This document shows, in pieces, positions 27,622 through 37,104 of a DNA stretch of 64,000 nt (position 1 is the stretch's first letter; each line of letters begins with the position of its first letter). Below the pieces are notes generated by a model. It was given only the letters and a program-made list of their open reading frames with translations. It had not been told where the DNA came from and searched no databases. A program made the translations under genes and the position numbers. Source of the DNA: Candidatus Poseidoniaceae archaeon (GTDB taxonomy: Archaea > Thermoplasmatota > Poseidoniia > Poseidoniales > Poseidoniaceae). Location of the stretch: the NCBI GenBank assembly GCA_016777125.1, contig JADHSC010000001.1:109234-173233 (forward strand), read 5' to 3'.

Positions 27622-30437
27622 TGTTCACCTCCCATCTGGCGTTGTTCTTGCTTGAGCCATGCTTTTCCAGCCAAGCCAAGTTCTGCAAGTTGTTCAGGAT
27701 TTGGTTCAACGGCAGTCCTCCATCCTTCGACTTGATCTTCCATCGGCCTTTCAGGGTCGAAACCAAACAGGACACCGTTGACATATGCAGACGTGTCTTC
27801 GCTTCTTTGTCGCTTTTTGTCGCGTGCTTTGTGTTCATTTCCACGTTCGACCAATGTTGCTTGGAGAGGTCCATGGGTTAAACGTGGTGCAGGTAAATCG
27901 GTTGAGTCAATACCATCCAATGATTTTGTCTTGGCAGAAACAGCTTTCCAGACAACATCTGGAGTAAGTGGCAATTCTCTGATACGAACTCCTATTGCAT
28001 CATAGACCGCATTCACAACTGCAGGAAGAATCGGCAATAGTGGCCCTTCTCCTGCTTCCTTTGCCCCAAATGGCCCTTCTGGATCAGATGATTCCACGAT
28101 AATCGGCGTTACGTTCGGCATTTCGTGAATAGATGGAATCTTGTATTCCAAGAGATTTGGATTTTGCAGATGGCCAGTTCGACCGTAAACCATCTTTTCA
28201 GACAGAACTTGCCCGAGACCCATGTGGCAGGAGCCAATAATCTGTCCTTCAACTGCAAGAGGGTTGAGGGCTTTTCCACAATCGTGTGCAGCCCATACAT
28301 CCGTACAAGAAATAAGACCTGTCTCAACATCTACATCGACTTCAGCAACATACGCAGAGAATGAATAAGCAGGAGCCAGTCCAGCAGCTGCACCTTTGTG
28401 AACACCACCCATTGGAGGTGAGCGATATGCACCACTTGCAATTAACGAGCCTTTATCTTCCTGGGCTTTGTGGAGAGCTTCAAGATATGAAACGCCGACG
28501 GCGGGGTCGTGTTTGTAGTAGATTCTTCGATCATTTAAGACCAAAACGTCAGGATGGTATCCAATCATTTCCCAAGCAGCGTTAAGCAACTTTTCTCGAA
28601 TGTCTAGTGCTGCTCTTATGGCCGCATTTGCATTCATGAACGTCACTCTGCTTGAATAGGAACCCAAATCGACAGGGCTTGTATCGCTTTCATGAGAACG
28701 AACGTGAATCATTTCGATTGGAAGGGCTAACACTTCTGACACAACTTGTGCGACAGCAGTGGTAGAACCTTGTCCGATATCTGCAGCACCGGTATGGACA
28801 GTTACACCTCCATCCATGTCGATTTGCATGTGAACGGTTGCATGAGGGAATCTGTTTGGATCCCAATGGATTGGTAATCCCGAACCAGAGATGAAGAAAC
28901 CACAACCGATTCCAATTCCTTTTCCGAGCGGCATTTGTCTAAATTTCTGGTCCCAATTTGAGCCTTTACGTACGCGTTCAAGTGCTTCTCGCATCCCGTT
29001 GGATGTGATGCGGAATCCAGAAATTGTTCGGCTATGAGGTGGCAAGAGATTGGCAAGTCGCAAATCGATCGGATCGACCTCAAGTTGTTCGGCCATTTCA
29101 TCAAGCCCAACTTCAACAGCACATCTCGTGTTTACAGCACCATGCCCACGCATTGCTCCACTTGCTGGTTTGTTGGTCCAAACCCGAGCACCTGTGTAAT
29201 GGAAAGAACCGAGTTCGTATGGCGCGGTTGCAAGGACACCATTGTAGTATGATGTTACGTGTCCGAAGGATGCAAATCCTCCGCCATCGATGAGAGCATC
29301 GATATCAAAACCGGAAATTCTCGCATCTTCATCTGCAGTCATCTTGACTTCAATATGACTTGGATGACGGCCCCGATTTATCCAATAGACTTCTTCTCTG
29401 CTGAAATTGATACGGACAGGACGACCTGCCTTACGTGCAAGAATCGCAGCACACATCTCGTGAGGGAATGGATCCGATTTTCCACCGAAACCACCACCAA
29501 CAAAGGTTCGTATGACGTTGATTTGGTGCATTGGAACTTCGAGTACAGTCGACAAGGCACGATGTGCATAGTGTGGAACTTGTTGAGGCGTGTATAATTG
29601 CAGACGTCCGTTTGGATCCCAGTGTGCTACAACTGCATGCGGTTCGGTAAAGCCGTGATGGACACCTTCCATTCTCCACTTTCCATGCGATGACGCAGAT
29701 GGTTCTTCAACCAGCGAACGGTCTCCGAATTCTTGGAATACACGCTTCTGAACATTTGTCTTTCCAACGTGATACTTGCCACGCCAGTGAATTGGTTCGT
29801 CTTGATCTTCCAAGCCTTTCTTTGGATCGAAGACTGGTTCGAGCACTTCCCATTCGATTTCAAAGAGATTCAGCGCTTCCATTGCAGTTGCTTCGTCTAT
29901 TGCAGCAACGCATGCGACGAGATCTCCAACGTGTCGAACTTTCTCAACTGCCATTGCATGCTCGTCTTTTGTTACGGGTAGAACACCGAATGTATTCGGT
30001 GCATCTTGGCCTGTTGCGACTGCGAGAACGCCAGGTAATGCTTCAACCTTGGAGGTATCAATGGATTTGATTTTTGCATAATGATGAGGTGAGCGTAGTA
30101 TCTTTCCAATAATTTCGTTTGGTAAACGTACATCGTCGCCATACCATGCTTGTCCTGTTACTTTAGCGTGCGAATCAACCAACGCACGCGGTTTCCCGAC
30201 CGAGGTGCCAGTTCGATATCTGTCGTGGATGTGTGAACCAGCAGGTTGTGGCTCGTTGCCCCCGACAGATTCTGGTATCCAATCGAGATCACGGGGCGCC
30301 ATGTTTGGATGTGAACCGCCTGAACCTGGAGGAGGAAACTTTTGTTTCCCAGCCACACGCTTCCCATCTTTTCGAGTGGTTCCACGTGAAGCCCCTGGTT
30401 GCTGTCGATATCCACCAGACATGAGATCATCTCGCAT
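27618..30437 (-). CDS. Molybdenum hydroxylase large (molybdopterin-binding) subunit, XDH/4-HBCR alpha family
   Basis: IRTFVGGGFGGKSDPFPHEMCAAILARKAGRPV, SGAMRGHGAVNTRCAVEVGLDEMAEQL, DIGQGSTTAVAQVVSEVL, FGAKEAGEGPLLPI; start at MRDDLMSGG (ORF track to 30521). Confidence 0.92.
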   Translation of the reverse strand: MRDDLMSGGYRQQPGASRGTTRKDGKRVAGKQKFPPPGSGGSHPNMAPRDLDWIPESVGGNEPQPAGSHIHDRYRTGTSVGKPRALVDSHAKVTGQAWYGDDVRLPNEIIGKILRSPHHYAKIKSIDTSKVEALPGVLAVATGQDAPNTFGVLPVTKDEHAMAVEKVRHVGDLVACVAAIDEATAMEALNLFEIEWEVLEPVFDPKKGLEDQDEPIHWRGKYHVGKTNVQKRVFQEFGDRSLVEEPSASSHGKWRMEGVHHGFTEPHAVVAHWDPNGRLQLYTPQQVPHYAHRALSTVLEVPMHQINVIRTFVGGGFGGKSDPFPHEMCAAILARKAGRPVRINFSREEVYWINRGRHPSHIEVKMTADEDARISGFDIDALIDGGGFASFGHVTSYYNGVLATAPYELGSFHYTGARVWTNKPASGAMRGHGAVNTRCAVEVGLDEMAEQLEVDPIDLRLANLLPPHSRTISGFRITSNGMREALERVRKGSNWDQKFRQMPLGKGIGIGCGFFISGSGLPIHWDPNRFPHATVHMQIDMDGGVTVHTGAADIGQGSTTAVAQVVSEVLALPIEMIHVRSHESDTSPVDLGSYSSRVTFMNANAAIRAALDIREKLLNAAWEMIGYHPDVLVLNDRRIYYKHDPAVGVSYLEALHKAQEDKGSLIASGAYRSPPMGGVHKGAAAGLAPAYSFSAYVAEVDVDVETGLISCTDVWAAHDCGKALNPLAVEGQIIGSCHMGLGQVLSEKMVYGRTGHLQNPNLLEYKIPSIHEMPNVTPIIVESSDPEGPFGAKEAGEGPLLPILPAVVNAVYDAIGVRIRELPLTPDVVWKAVSAKTKSLDGIDSTDLPAPRLTHGPLQATLVERGNEHKARDKKRQRSEDTSAYVNGVLFGFDPERPMEDQVEGWRTAVEPNPEQLAELGLAGKAWLKQEQRQMGGEQ

Positions 30438-31029
30438 GGCCCGGTGGCATCGATGGCTGGTCTGGCCCTTCAGGGTGAGGATTTGGATGAGGATTGCTTG
30501 CAGGTGTTGGAGCAGGGGCATCTCCTCGCTTAATTTCCGCTGCAGCTTCTATTGAATCGATAATTTGTTGATATCCAGTACATCTGCACAGATTTCCGTC
30601 AATTGCACAAGAAATTTCTTCTCGGGTGGGTTCTGGATTTGAATCGAGTAAGGCTTCAGCAGCCATGAGGAAACCGGGTGTGCAGAAACCGCATTGAGAG
30701 CCACCATGTGTTGCGAAGCAGGTTTGAATCGGTGCCAAATGCGCCCCTTCAGAAAGTCCTTCAACTGTTGTAATTTCATCGCCTTCAACTTGACCCGCAA
30801 GACAGAGGCAAGAAAGACGAGGTTCACCATTGACCAAAACTGTACAACAGCCACAGGTCCCAAGATCACATCCACGCTTAACGCCAAGCATGCCTACTTC
30901 ATCTCGTAAAACGTCGAGCAGAATAGCGTTTGAAGGTGCGAGAGCTTGTACAGCATGACCGTTAACATTCGCAGACCATACTTTCTTGGGTGTTGTTGGT
31001 ATCATTGATACGTGTGCTTCTCCAACCAT
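30427..31029 (-). CDS. Molybdenum hydroxylase small [2Fe-2S] subunit
   Basis: GCDLGTCGCCTVLVNGEPRLSCL and HGGSQCGFCTPGFLMAAEALL...CAIDGNLCRCTGYQQIIDSI: both 2Fe-2S motifs. Confidence 0.96.
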   Translation of the reverse strand: MVGEAHVSMIPTTPKKVWSANVNGHAVQALAPSNAILLDVLRDEVGMLGVKRGCDLGTCGCCTVLVNGEPRLSCLCLAGQVEGDEITTVEGLSEGAHLAPIQTCFATHGGSQCGFCTPGFLMAAEALLDSNPEPTREEISCAIDGNLCRCTGYQQIIDSIEAAAEIKRGDAPAPTPASNPHPNPHPEGPDQPSMPPGHAR

Positions 31030-31083
31030 ATGACTCGCCCAACCTTACCTAATCAAATCCGCATATCAATATAGGGTTCGCAA

Positions 31084-32988
31084 TTACTGCTCATCAACCG
31101 TATCTTCATCCCGGGATGATGCTGCGATTCCTAGGCCAATGATGGCCATTGTTCCAATTACACCAACTGCTGGAAGACCTTCGCTTTCTTCATCTGTGAT
31201 GGCATCAGTATTTGCATTCATAATCATTACCTCAGCAGTCACAAGAGGTGTCGAGGAAGACTGGCCTCCAGATTCATTGTATTGAATTCCGCGTAGAGAA
31301 ATAGTATGATTGCCCATCACATCTGTTCCTGGAAGATGTTTCAACTGATGGACGATATCGATCAAGTAAAGTTCACCTGATGGATTTCCTTTATCGAAAC
31401 CGTGAATGTTTGACCAATCGTCGCGAAGGTGATTGCTTCTCCATTGAACTGTCTCGATATCCCCGACAACATCAAAGGAAACTGAATCGCCACGATCAAG
31501 ATGGATCCTATTATCCATTCCGGCTGTTGTCGAGACAACTACGGAGATTGATGTGTCGAATTCATAATCTTCCTGTGCTGCTTCAAGAACGGCGTCAAGA
31601 GCTCGTACTTCACCGTGCCCATACACATTGTTTTGACGATTCTTAGGAATTAAATCTTCAGCGCATGGCTCGTTAGCAAGCATGTAAGCACATTGACGAT
31701 AGGTTGCTGTTTCTTGCATAATATTTCGAATATCGAAAGGAGATAGATCTGGATTTGCTTGTAGCATGAGTGCTGCGACACCCGCTGCACCTGGGGTTGC
31801 CATCGATGTACCAGACATGTCTGTGTATTGATCTCCTGTATTGAAGGCGACCGACATAACGTTGCTTCCAACATAGGCAATGTTTGGTTTTACACGTCCT
31901 TCTTCGGTTGGACCTTGGCTTGAGTAGACTGCAATGGCTGAATTCTTGTCAAGCGCACCAACTGTAATTGCATCTTCAGCCGAACCGGGTGTACCGATTT
32001 GAGCAGATACACCGTTGTTACCTGCTGCGATGAACAATGCAATTCCAGCACGTACCATTTCGTTCGCGTATCGGTTTACACTGTCTTCCTCGGAAGAAGT
32101 CCATTCGATTGCACCTGGCCCACCTAAACTCATCGAAGCAGCGCGGATATTGTATTCATATCGCTTTTCGACTGTCCACTCCATCCCAGCCATGACTGTT
32201 GCGAAACTTCCCGAACCACCTGCATCAAGCACCTTCACGCCGACGAGAGAAGCTTGTGGAGCCATTCCAATGTGCTCGTATGTGGGAGCACCGGTTCCAG
32301 CGGTTGTTCCAGCGCAATGAGAACCATGCCCCTGATCGTCATAAGCGAATACTTCGGTCCCATTTGTTAAAGAAGGATTGTTCACAGGATCGTAGAATCC
32401 GATGACCTTCGGATCATGGGTTAATGGATCATCATCATGATCATCAAGGCTGGAGTGATTTCCATCAATCCCAGTATCAATGATAGCAACTGTACTACCT
32501 GCACCGTCGTATCCTGTATCTTGCCAGACTGTATCGACGCCGTGAAGAACGGCCGCATCTCCATTTGTTACCTCAAGAATTCCGTCGAGTTCAAGCATAA
32601 CAACTCCTGGAAGTCGAGATGCTGTTAGAATATCGCCAACAGGCACTCTGCCTGCCAAAGCATCAATCCCTTCAAGAGTCCATTGGTGTTGGAAATTCAC
32701 CTGTTCCGCAAGCATCTGGATCTCTTCATCACCGGGTGTATGGTCAAAGTCGATAATCAGTGGAAGTGTTTTCTCTGCATCAAGGAAATATGGGTTCTTT
32801 TGATGAACTTCAATCATATCTCCAATGCCGTTCCCGTCTCTATCGACAGTGGTATCGACCCACCATCCTTCTTCTTGAGGCTCTGAGGCTGTATCTTCAA
32901 CAGATAAGGTTGCAAGAACTGTGGGAAGTAAAAACATGGTCATACACGCTAAAATCAAGGTTGAACGTGCTCCGCTCTTTCGGCTCAT
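31084..32988 (-). CDS. Subtilisin-like (S8) serine protease, secreted, C-terminal sorting-like tail
   Basis: Catalytic D (AIIDTGIDGNHSSL), H (GHGSHCAGTTAG), S (MSGTSMATPGAAGVAAL); signal peptide; C-term LPAVGVIGTMAIIGLGIAASSRDEDTVDEQ. Confidence 0.95.
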   Translation of the reverse strand: MSRKSGARSTLILACMTMFLLPTVLATLSVEDTASEPQEEGWWVDTTVDRDGNGIGDMIEVHQKNPYFLDAEKTLPLIIDFDHTPGDEEIQMLAEQVNFQHQWTLEGIDALAGRVPVGDILTASRLPGVVMLELDGILEVTNGDAAVLHGVDTVWQDTGYDGAGSTVAIIDTGIDGNHSSLDDHDDDPLTHDPKVIGFYDPVNNPSLTNGTEVFAYDDQGHGSHCAGTTAGTGAPTYEHIGMAPQASLVGVKVLDAGGSGSFATVMAGMEWTVEKRYEYNIRAASMSLGGPGAIEWTSSEEDSVNRYANEMVRAGIALFIAAGNNGVSAQIGTPGSAEDAITVGALDKNSAIAVYSSQGPTEEGRVKPNIAYVGSNVMSVAFNTGDQYTDMSGTSMATPGAAGVAALMLQANPDLSPFDIRNIMQETATYRQCAYMLANEPCAEDLIPKNRQNNVYGHGEVRALDAVLEAAQEDYEFDTSISVVVSTTAGMDNRIHLDRGDSVSFDVVGDIETVQWRSNHLRDDWSNIHGFDKGNPSGELYLIDIVHQLKHLPGTDVMGNHTISLRGIQYNESGGQSSSTPLVTAEVMIMNANTDAITDEESEGLPAVGVIGTMAIIGLGIAASSRDEDTVDEQ

Positions 32989-33012
32989 ACACTATCCAAT
33001 CGATACTATTGT

Positions 33013-36000
33013 TTGAACTCTTTCAATTGGAGCGTAAGTTTTCCCCATGGAATCCTAACTATCGGGCCCTGTGCAGGGCATATGCTTAAGAATCCGATGA
33101 AGTATTTCTTCTCGATTAAGATGCCAGCTCCAGTACGTGCTCCCAAGAAAACAATTTCCATTGCAAATGATGCAATCTTTGCAAGCAATGAAATTCAACC
33201 TAGTGCACCAATCGTTGTTCGACCGCCTGGTTCAAGTGATACGGGCCAATTCCTTGAACGGTTCACTGAGGTGATTATGTTTGGAGTCGCCATGCTTGCG
33301 ATATGGATTGGGTTACTGAGTATCGCATTCGCTGAAGATGTTGGTGAAGAGAAGTTCCTCATCCTCTTTATTGGAGGATTGCTTTCGTCAGCAATTGCAT
33401 TGCTTATGGTTGAATTACAAGCTAAAAAGAACGATAATCATCTGATGATTTCCCAAAATTATCTTCTTGGTTTATCCTTTTTCTTCATGGCAGTTGGATT
33501 GTTATGGGGTGTTCGTTACCTTGCAGGATACGTGATAATGGAGTCCCCTTGGAGTTCCCAATTTCATTACTTAGGCGAAGATGTTGACGGCGTTTTCATG
33601 GCAAAAGGTGAATTGATCTATGCCCAAGCAATTGGAGCAGCACTCATGTGCTTCGGACATCAACGTATACTGAAGAGGTACAAAGGAGAAACTTCCTTTG
33701 GCTGGGCTGTTGCAGCCTATATTCCACTTGCCCTTTTACTCGTCGGAGTAGGAACCTGGATTGAATGGGCTGATTATGAGGTCTCCTATCCATTAGGAAC
33801 TGCAATAGTGGGTCTCTCCGGTCTTTCGATGTATACGGCTCTTCAATCGAACAAAGCGATTAATTTTGGTGTTGTAAGCGTTGTCTCTGGATTGATTCCA
33901 ATTGTGTACGAACTTCTCAATGAAAATGCAGGAGATGATGGAGCAGGTGGTGCTTTGTCACTTCTTGTCTTCATCATTATCATACAAGGGACACTCGCGA
34001 GCAGTGAGAAACTAAAGCGTGAACTTGTAGAGAAAATGTCCTTTATTCTCATCGGTGAAGTGATTGTTGCAATGCTCATTGCGAACTTGAATGACTACAA
34101 TCTTATCTTGGGCCCAATCAAATCTACGAGTACAGAATGGGGCAGTGAACTCCAAACAGTATTTACTCTCCCAGTCGTTCTTTGGCTCACTCTGCTTTTG
34201 GCGTATTTCCCTGCAGCCCAAAAGAATCGAATTCCTGCAATGCCGATTGGGCTTGCTTTCGCTTTGTGGACACTGGACGGAGACCAAGCGATTATGCCCT
34301 GGTGCGTTGCATTGGTGATGATCTCCTACATGTTATTCGCAGCAGAAGCAACCCGGAAGTGGGTTGCAAACCTCACAATTTCTGCACTCTCATTCTCCTA
34401 TCTGTTTGGAGATGTCATTGGAAACAGTATCCAAAACGAAGCAGTCAACGTAACTGTTGCAATCGGCATTGTTGTCATTGCAGAAACTGCCCGTCGCATG
34501 GACAAAATATCAATCTGGAGCAATGTGCAATCCGTTATATTCATTGCACTAAGCAGTACAATTCTTGACTCTCCATATTGGTTTGTTACATGGATCTTTG
34601 TTGGCTATCTCTTATCGATGGTGTATGAGTCCATGCGTAAGGCTCGAAGTGGAGATGATATTGAAAAGAGAAATGCTACTCTAGCCCTTCTTACCTCTCT
34701 TACACTGAGTTCTGGATTACTTTTGTTCGGAAAACTCGACATTCCCGATTCATACAAAACAGATAGTTTGAACGGACTTTCGATTGAATTTATGCTTCTC
34801 GGGTTCATCGTCTACGCATTATTTAATTCGGTTCGAGATGTTGAACTGGACTTTGGAAAATTGTTAGATATCATCGCCATTAATGCAGCAGGAAGCTACT
34901 CCTATGACGCTGAAACAAATGCCTGGTATCTCAAAGACGAGGCTGACAAAGCCACTGAAATGCGATCATATGGCACAATTGCTCGACCATCCCTTGCATT
35001 TGCTCTTCTGGCTATTTCTATCGGAATTAGCACACTTGACCCCGATGTTTTACTCAATTCAAACTATTACATCATAGGGATTTACCTTTTACCAATCTCA
35101 TTACTCATCTATGAAGTCTACAGAATGGATGTTATTTCCTCTGAAAGTCGAGCACTTGGCACGCTCATGCTTTTGGTGATTGCTGGAGCATCTATGCCCC
35201 TGATGAGTGAGGCTCGAATGGACCACACAGATGATTTATTCAAAGCAGGAATTGTATGGGATCTTGTCTTCCTCCTCGCCCCAGTAGCAGTACATTCCAT
35301 CATTACAAAGAGAGGTCTGGACAGAGATGTTCTGAACAGAGGTGCAGATCAAGTTATGCTCGGTGGATTACTCTTTCTAGGAATGCTTGACCAATCTGGA
35401 GGCTTGCTCTTCTTGACCATGTATGGTCTGGTCGCATCGACTGCTTTCAAGTATCGACACCACGTTGTATCATGTATTGCCCCCCTTGCATTAATCTCGA
35501 TGTTTTGGCTTGAAGACCATGGCTTAGCACACCAACTTCTTGACGGTATTCTATCCAATGTAGAACTAGCAACAGAACCAACAGTTCTGTGGTTTAGCGA
35601 AGTTACTGGATTAATCGTAGGAGCCCACATGATGCTCATCTTGTGCTCGAGTATCTATGACATCCGTTCAAGGCTTGTCGCAGATGAGGTTATTGAAAAT
35701 CCATATCCATGGGTTATTCCAGCGATATGGTTCCTCTTTTCGATTGCAGCAGTCTTACCTACTGCATCCTGGCTTCCACTCATTGCCGTCATTTTTGGAA
35801 TCACCAATTCATGGATCCGTGGAGATTTAGCGCTCATTCCGATGTTATCCGTAGCCCTCATCTTCTCCTTCCTCATTGGATTCTCGGATGGACTTTCAGA
35901 TTTCGATGACCATGTATTTGGAAGTTCAATGCTCTGGTCTGGTATTGGTATCTTTGGATTGTGGCTATCAGAACAACGAGGCATTCTACGAATGAACGTC

Positions 36001-37104
36001 AAGGAAGGCTCAAATTCCTTTGAAATGGACCTTCCTCTTGAAGCACAACTCAGATTTTTGGCAATGGCATCACTTCTTCTTTCCTTCAACGTGTTTGGCG
36101 GCATAGGAATGATTGCTGCAAGCGCATGGGCAACCCAGGATGCTTTCCAGAAAGGAAACAAAATCTCAATCCTCTTCCTTCCCTTGCTCCATGGCTTAAC
36201 GGTTGGAAATGAACTCTCAACCTTTGAGATTGCTGATGAGGCTATGCGAAACATATTGGTTGGTTCTGTGTTCTTTATTGAAGGCTTGGTACTCGTCATT
36301 TATTCATCCAAGACCGATCTAATTTATGATTCCAAACTCTTTGATTGGGAAAATGATGAGGAGTTCTTCAACTTTGTAGAGTATATCGGCTTTGCAGGTG
36401 TCGTATCAGCCCTTACCGGTGTCCTTTATGGGCTTGGAGAAAATCAAACTGAACTTGCTCTCTTTATTACAACGGCATTACTAACTGGGCTTGCTATTAC
36501 GGGCTTTGACTCAAAGCATTCACATGTCCGATGGAGAAGAGCATTGGGTGTTTACGGTTCAATGATTACCTTGATCATCTTATTCAACCAAATTGATGAA
36601 GTCATCTATCGCTCACTGACAATTGTCTTGATGGGATTATTGGCTCTTGGATACGGATTCATCTATCAACAAAGACGACATACAATCGATGTACGTGATA
36701 CCGAAGAAGTACACGAATTGAATACATGGATTGAGGAAGCTGAAGTCACTCCAGCCAAGGGATTAATGGCGAAAGTTGAGGATGCTGATGAGAAAGTTGA
36801 GGATGCTGATGAGTCTGAAGTTGTCGAAGTTATAGAAACGGTCGAGGAAGCTGCTGAAGAAGTCGTAGAGAAAATTGCAAAGGCAGTTCCGGTTCCAAAG
36901 CCAGTTAAGGCTGCTCCAATGAGGACTCCGACGAGGAAAAATGAAGGCTATATCGAAACACTTCAATCATTCGATGTTCGAATGCCTCCTGAAGCGATTG
37001 AACAGATCAAGCGCACAATTGAGATGACTCCCCATGAAGGATTCAATCCGGTTGTTCGAGTCAATTTGCTTGGACAAATCATCCTTGACTTTGAGCCAAA
37101 GTAA
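33013..37104 (+). CDS. Giant polytopic membrane protein (about 1,350 aa), DUF2339-like architecture, soluble C-terminal tail
   Basis: Single uninterrupted frame with many hydrophobic segments; acidic/Pro-Lys C-tail. True start possibly MPAPVRAPKK at 33121. Confidence 0.75.
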   Translation: MNSFNWSVSFPHGILTIGPCAGHMLKNPMKYFFSIKMPAPVRAPKKTISIANDAIFASNEIQPSAPIVVRPPGSSDTGQFLERFTEVIMFGVAMLAIWIGLLSIAFAEDVGEEKFLILFIGGLLSSAIALLMVELQAKKNDNHLMISQNYLLGLSFFFMAVGLLWGVRYLAGYVIMESPWSSQFHYLGEDVDGVFMAKGELIYAQAIGAALMCFGHQRILKRYKGETSFGWAVAAYIPLALLLVGVGTWIEWADYEVSYPLGTAIVGLSGLSMYTALQSNKAINFGVVSVVSGLIPIVYELLNENAGDDGAGGALSLLVFIIIIQGTLASSEKLKRELVEKMSFILIGEVIVAMLIANLNDYNLILGPIKSTSTEWGSELQTVFTLPVVLWLTLLLAYFPAAQKNRIPAMPIGLAFALWTLDGDQAIMPWCVALVMISYMLFAAEATRKWVANLTISALSFSYLFGDVIGNSIQNEAVNVTVAIGIVVIAETARRMDKISIWSNVQSVIFIALSSTILDSPYWFVTWIFVGYLLSMVYESMRKARSGDDIEKRNATLALLTSLTLSSGLLLFGKLDIPDSYKTDSLNGLSIEFMLLGFIVYALFNSVRDVELDFGKLLDIIAINAAGSYSYDAETNAWYLKDEADKATEMRSYGTIARPSLAFALLAISIGISTLDPDVLLNSNYYIIGIYLLPISLLIYEVYRMDVISSESRALGTLMLLVIAGASMPLMSEARMDHTDDLFKAGIVWDLVFLLAPVAVHSIITKRGLDRDVLNRGADQVMLGGLLFLGMLDQSGGLLFLTMYGLVASTAFKYRHHVVSCIAPLALISMFWLEDHGLAHQLLDGILSNVELATEPTVLWFSEVTGLIVGAHMMLILCSSIYDIRSRLVADEVIENPYPWVIPAIWFLFSIAAVLPTASWLPLIAVIFGITNSWIRGDLALIPMLSVALIFSFLIGFSDGLSDFDDHVFGSSMLWSGIGIFGLWLSEQRGILRMNVKEGSNSFEMDLPLEAQLRFLAMASLLLSFNVFGGIGMIAASAWATQDAFQKGNKISILFLPLLHGLTVGNELSTFEIADEAMRNILVGSVFFIEGLVLVIYSSKTDLIYDSKLFDWENDEEFFNFVEYIGFAGVVSALTGVLYGLGENQTELALFITTALLTGLAITGFDSKHSHVRWRRALGVYGSMITLIILFNQIDEVIYRSLTIVLMGLLALGYGFIYQQRRHTIDVRDTEEVHELNTWIEEAEVTPAKGLMAKVEDADEKVEDADESEVVEVIETVEEAAEEVVEKIAKAVPVPKPVKAAPMRTPTRKNEGYIETLQSFDVRMPPEAIEQIKRTIEMTPHEGFNPVVRVNLLGQIILDFEPK
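36772..36813 (+). repeat. Perfect 21-bp tandem duplication (aaagttgaggatgctgatgag x2) encoding KVEDADE repeats
   Basis: Direct reading of the sequence. Confidence 0.95.

Noticed and set aside
27618-30437. Form I aerobic CO dehydrogenase (CoxL)
   Set aside because: No AYXCSFR active-site loop; the corresponding region reads SGAMRGHGAVNTR, and the FAD subunit has a 4-HBCR-like Cys insertion.
35655-36299. 214-aa minus-strand ORF
   Set aside because: Antisense to the giant membrane protein; no domain-like motifs.
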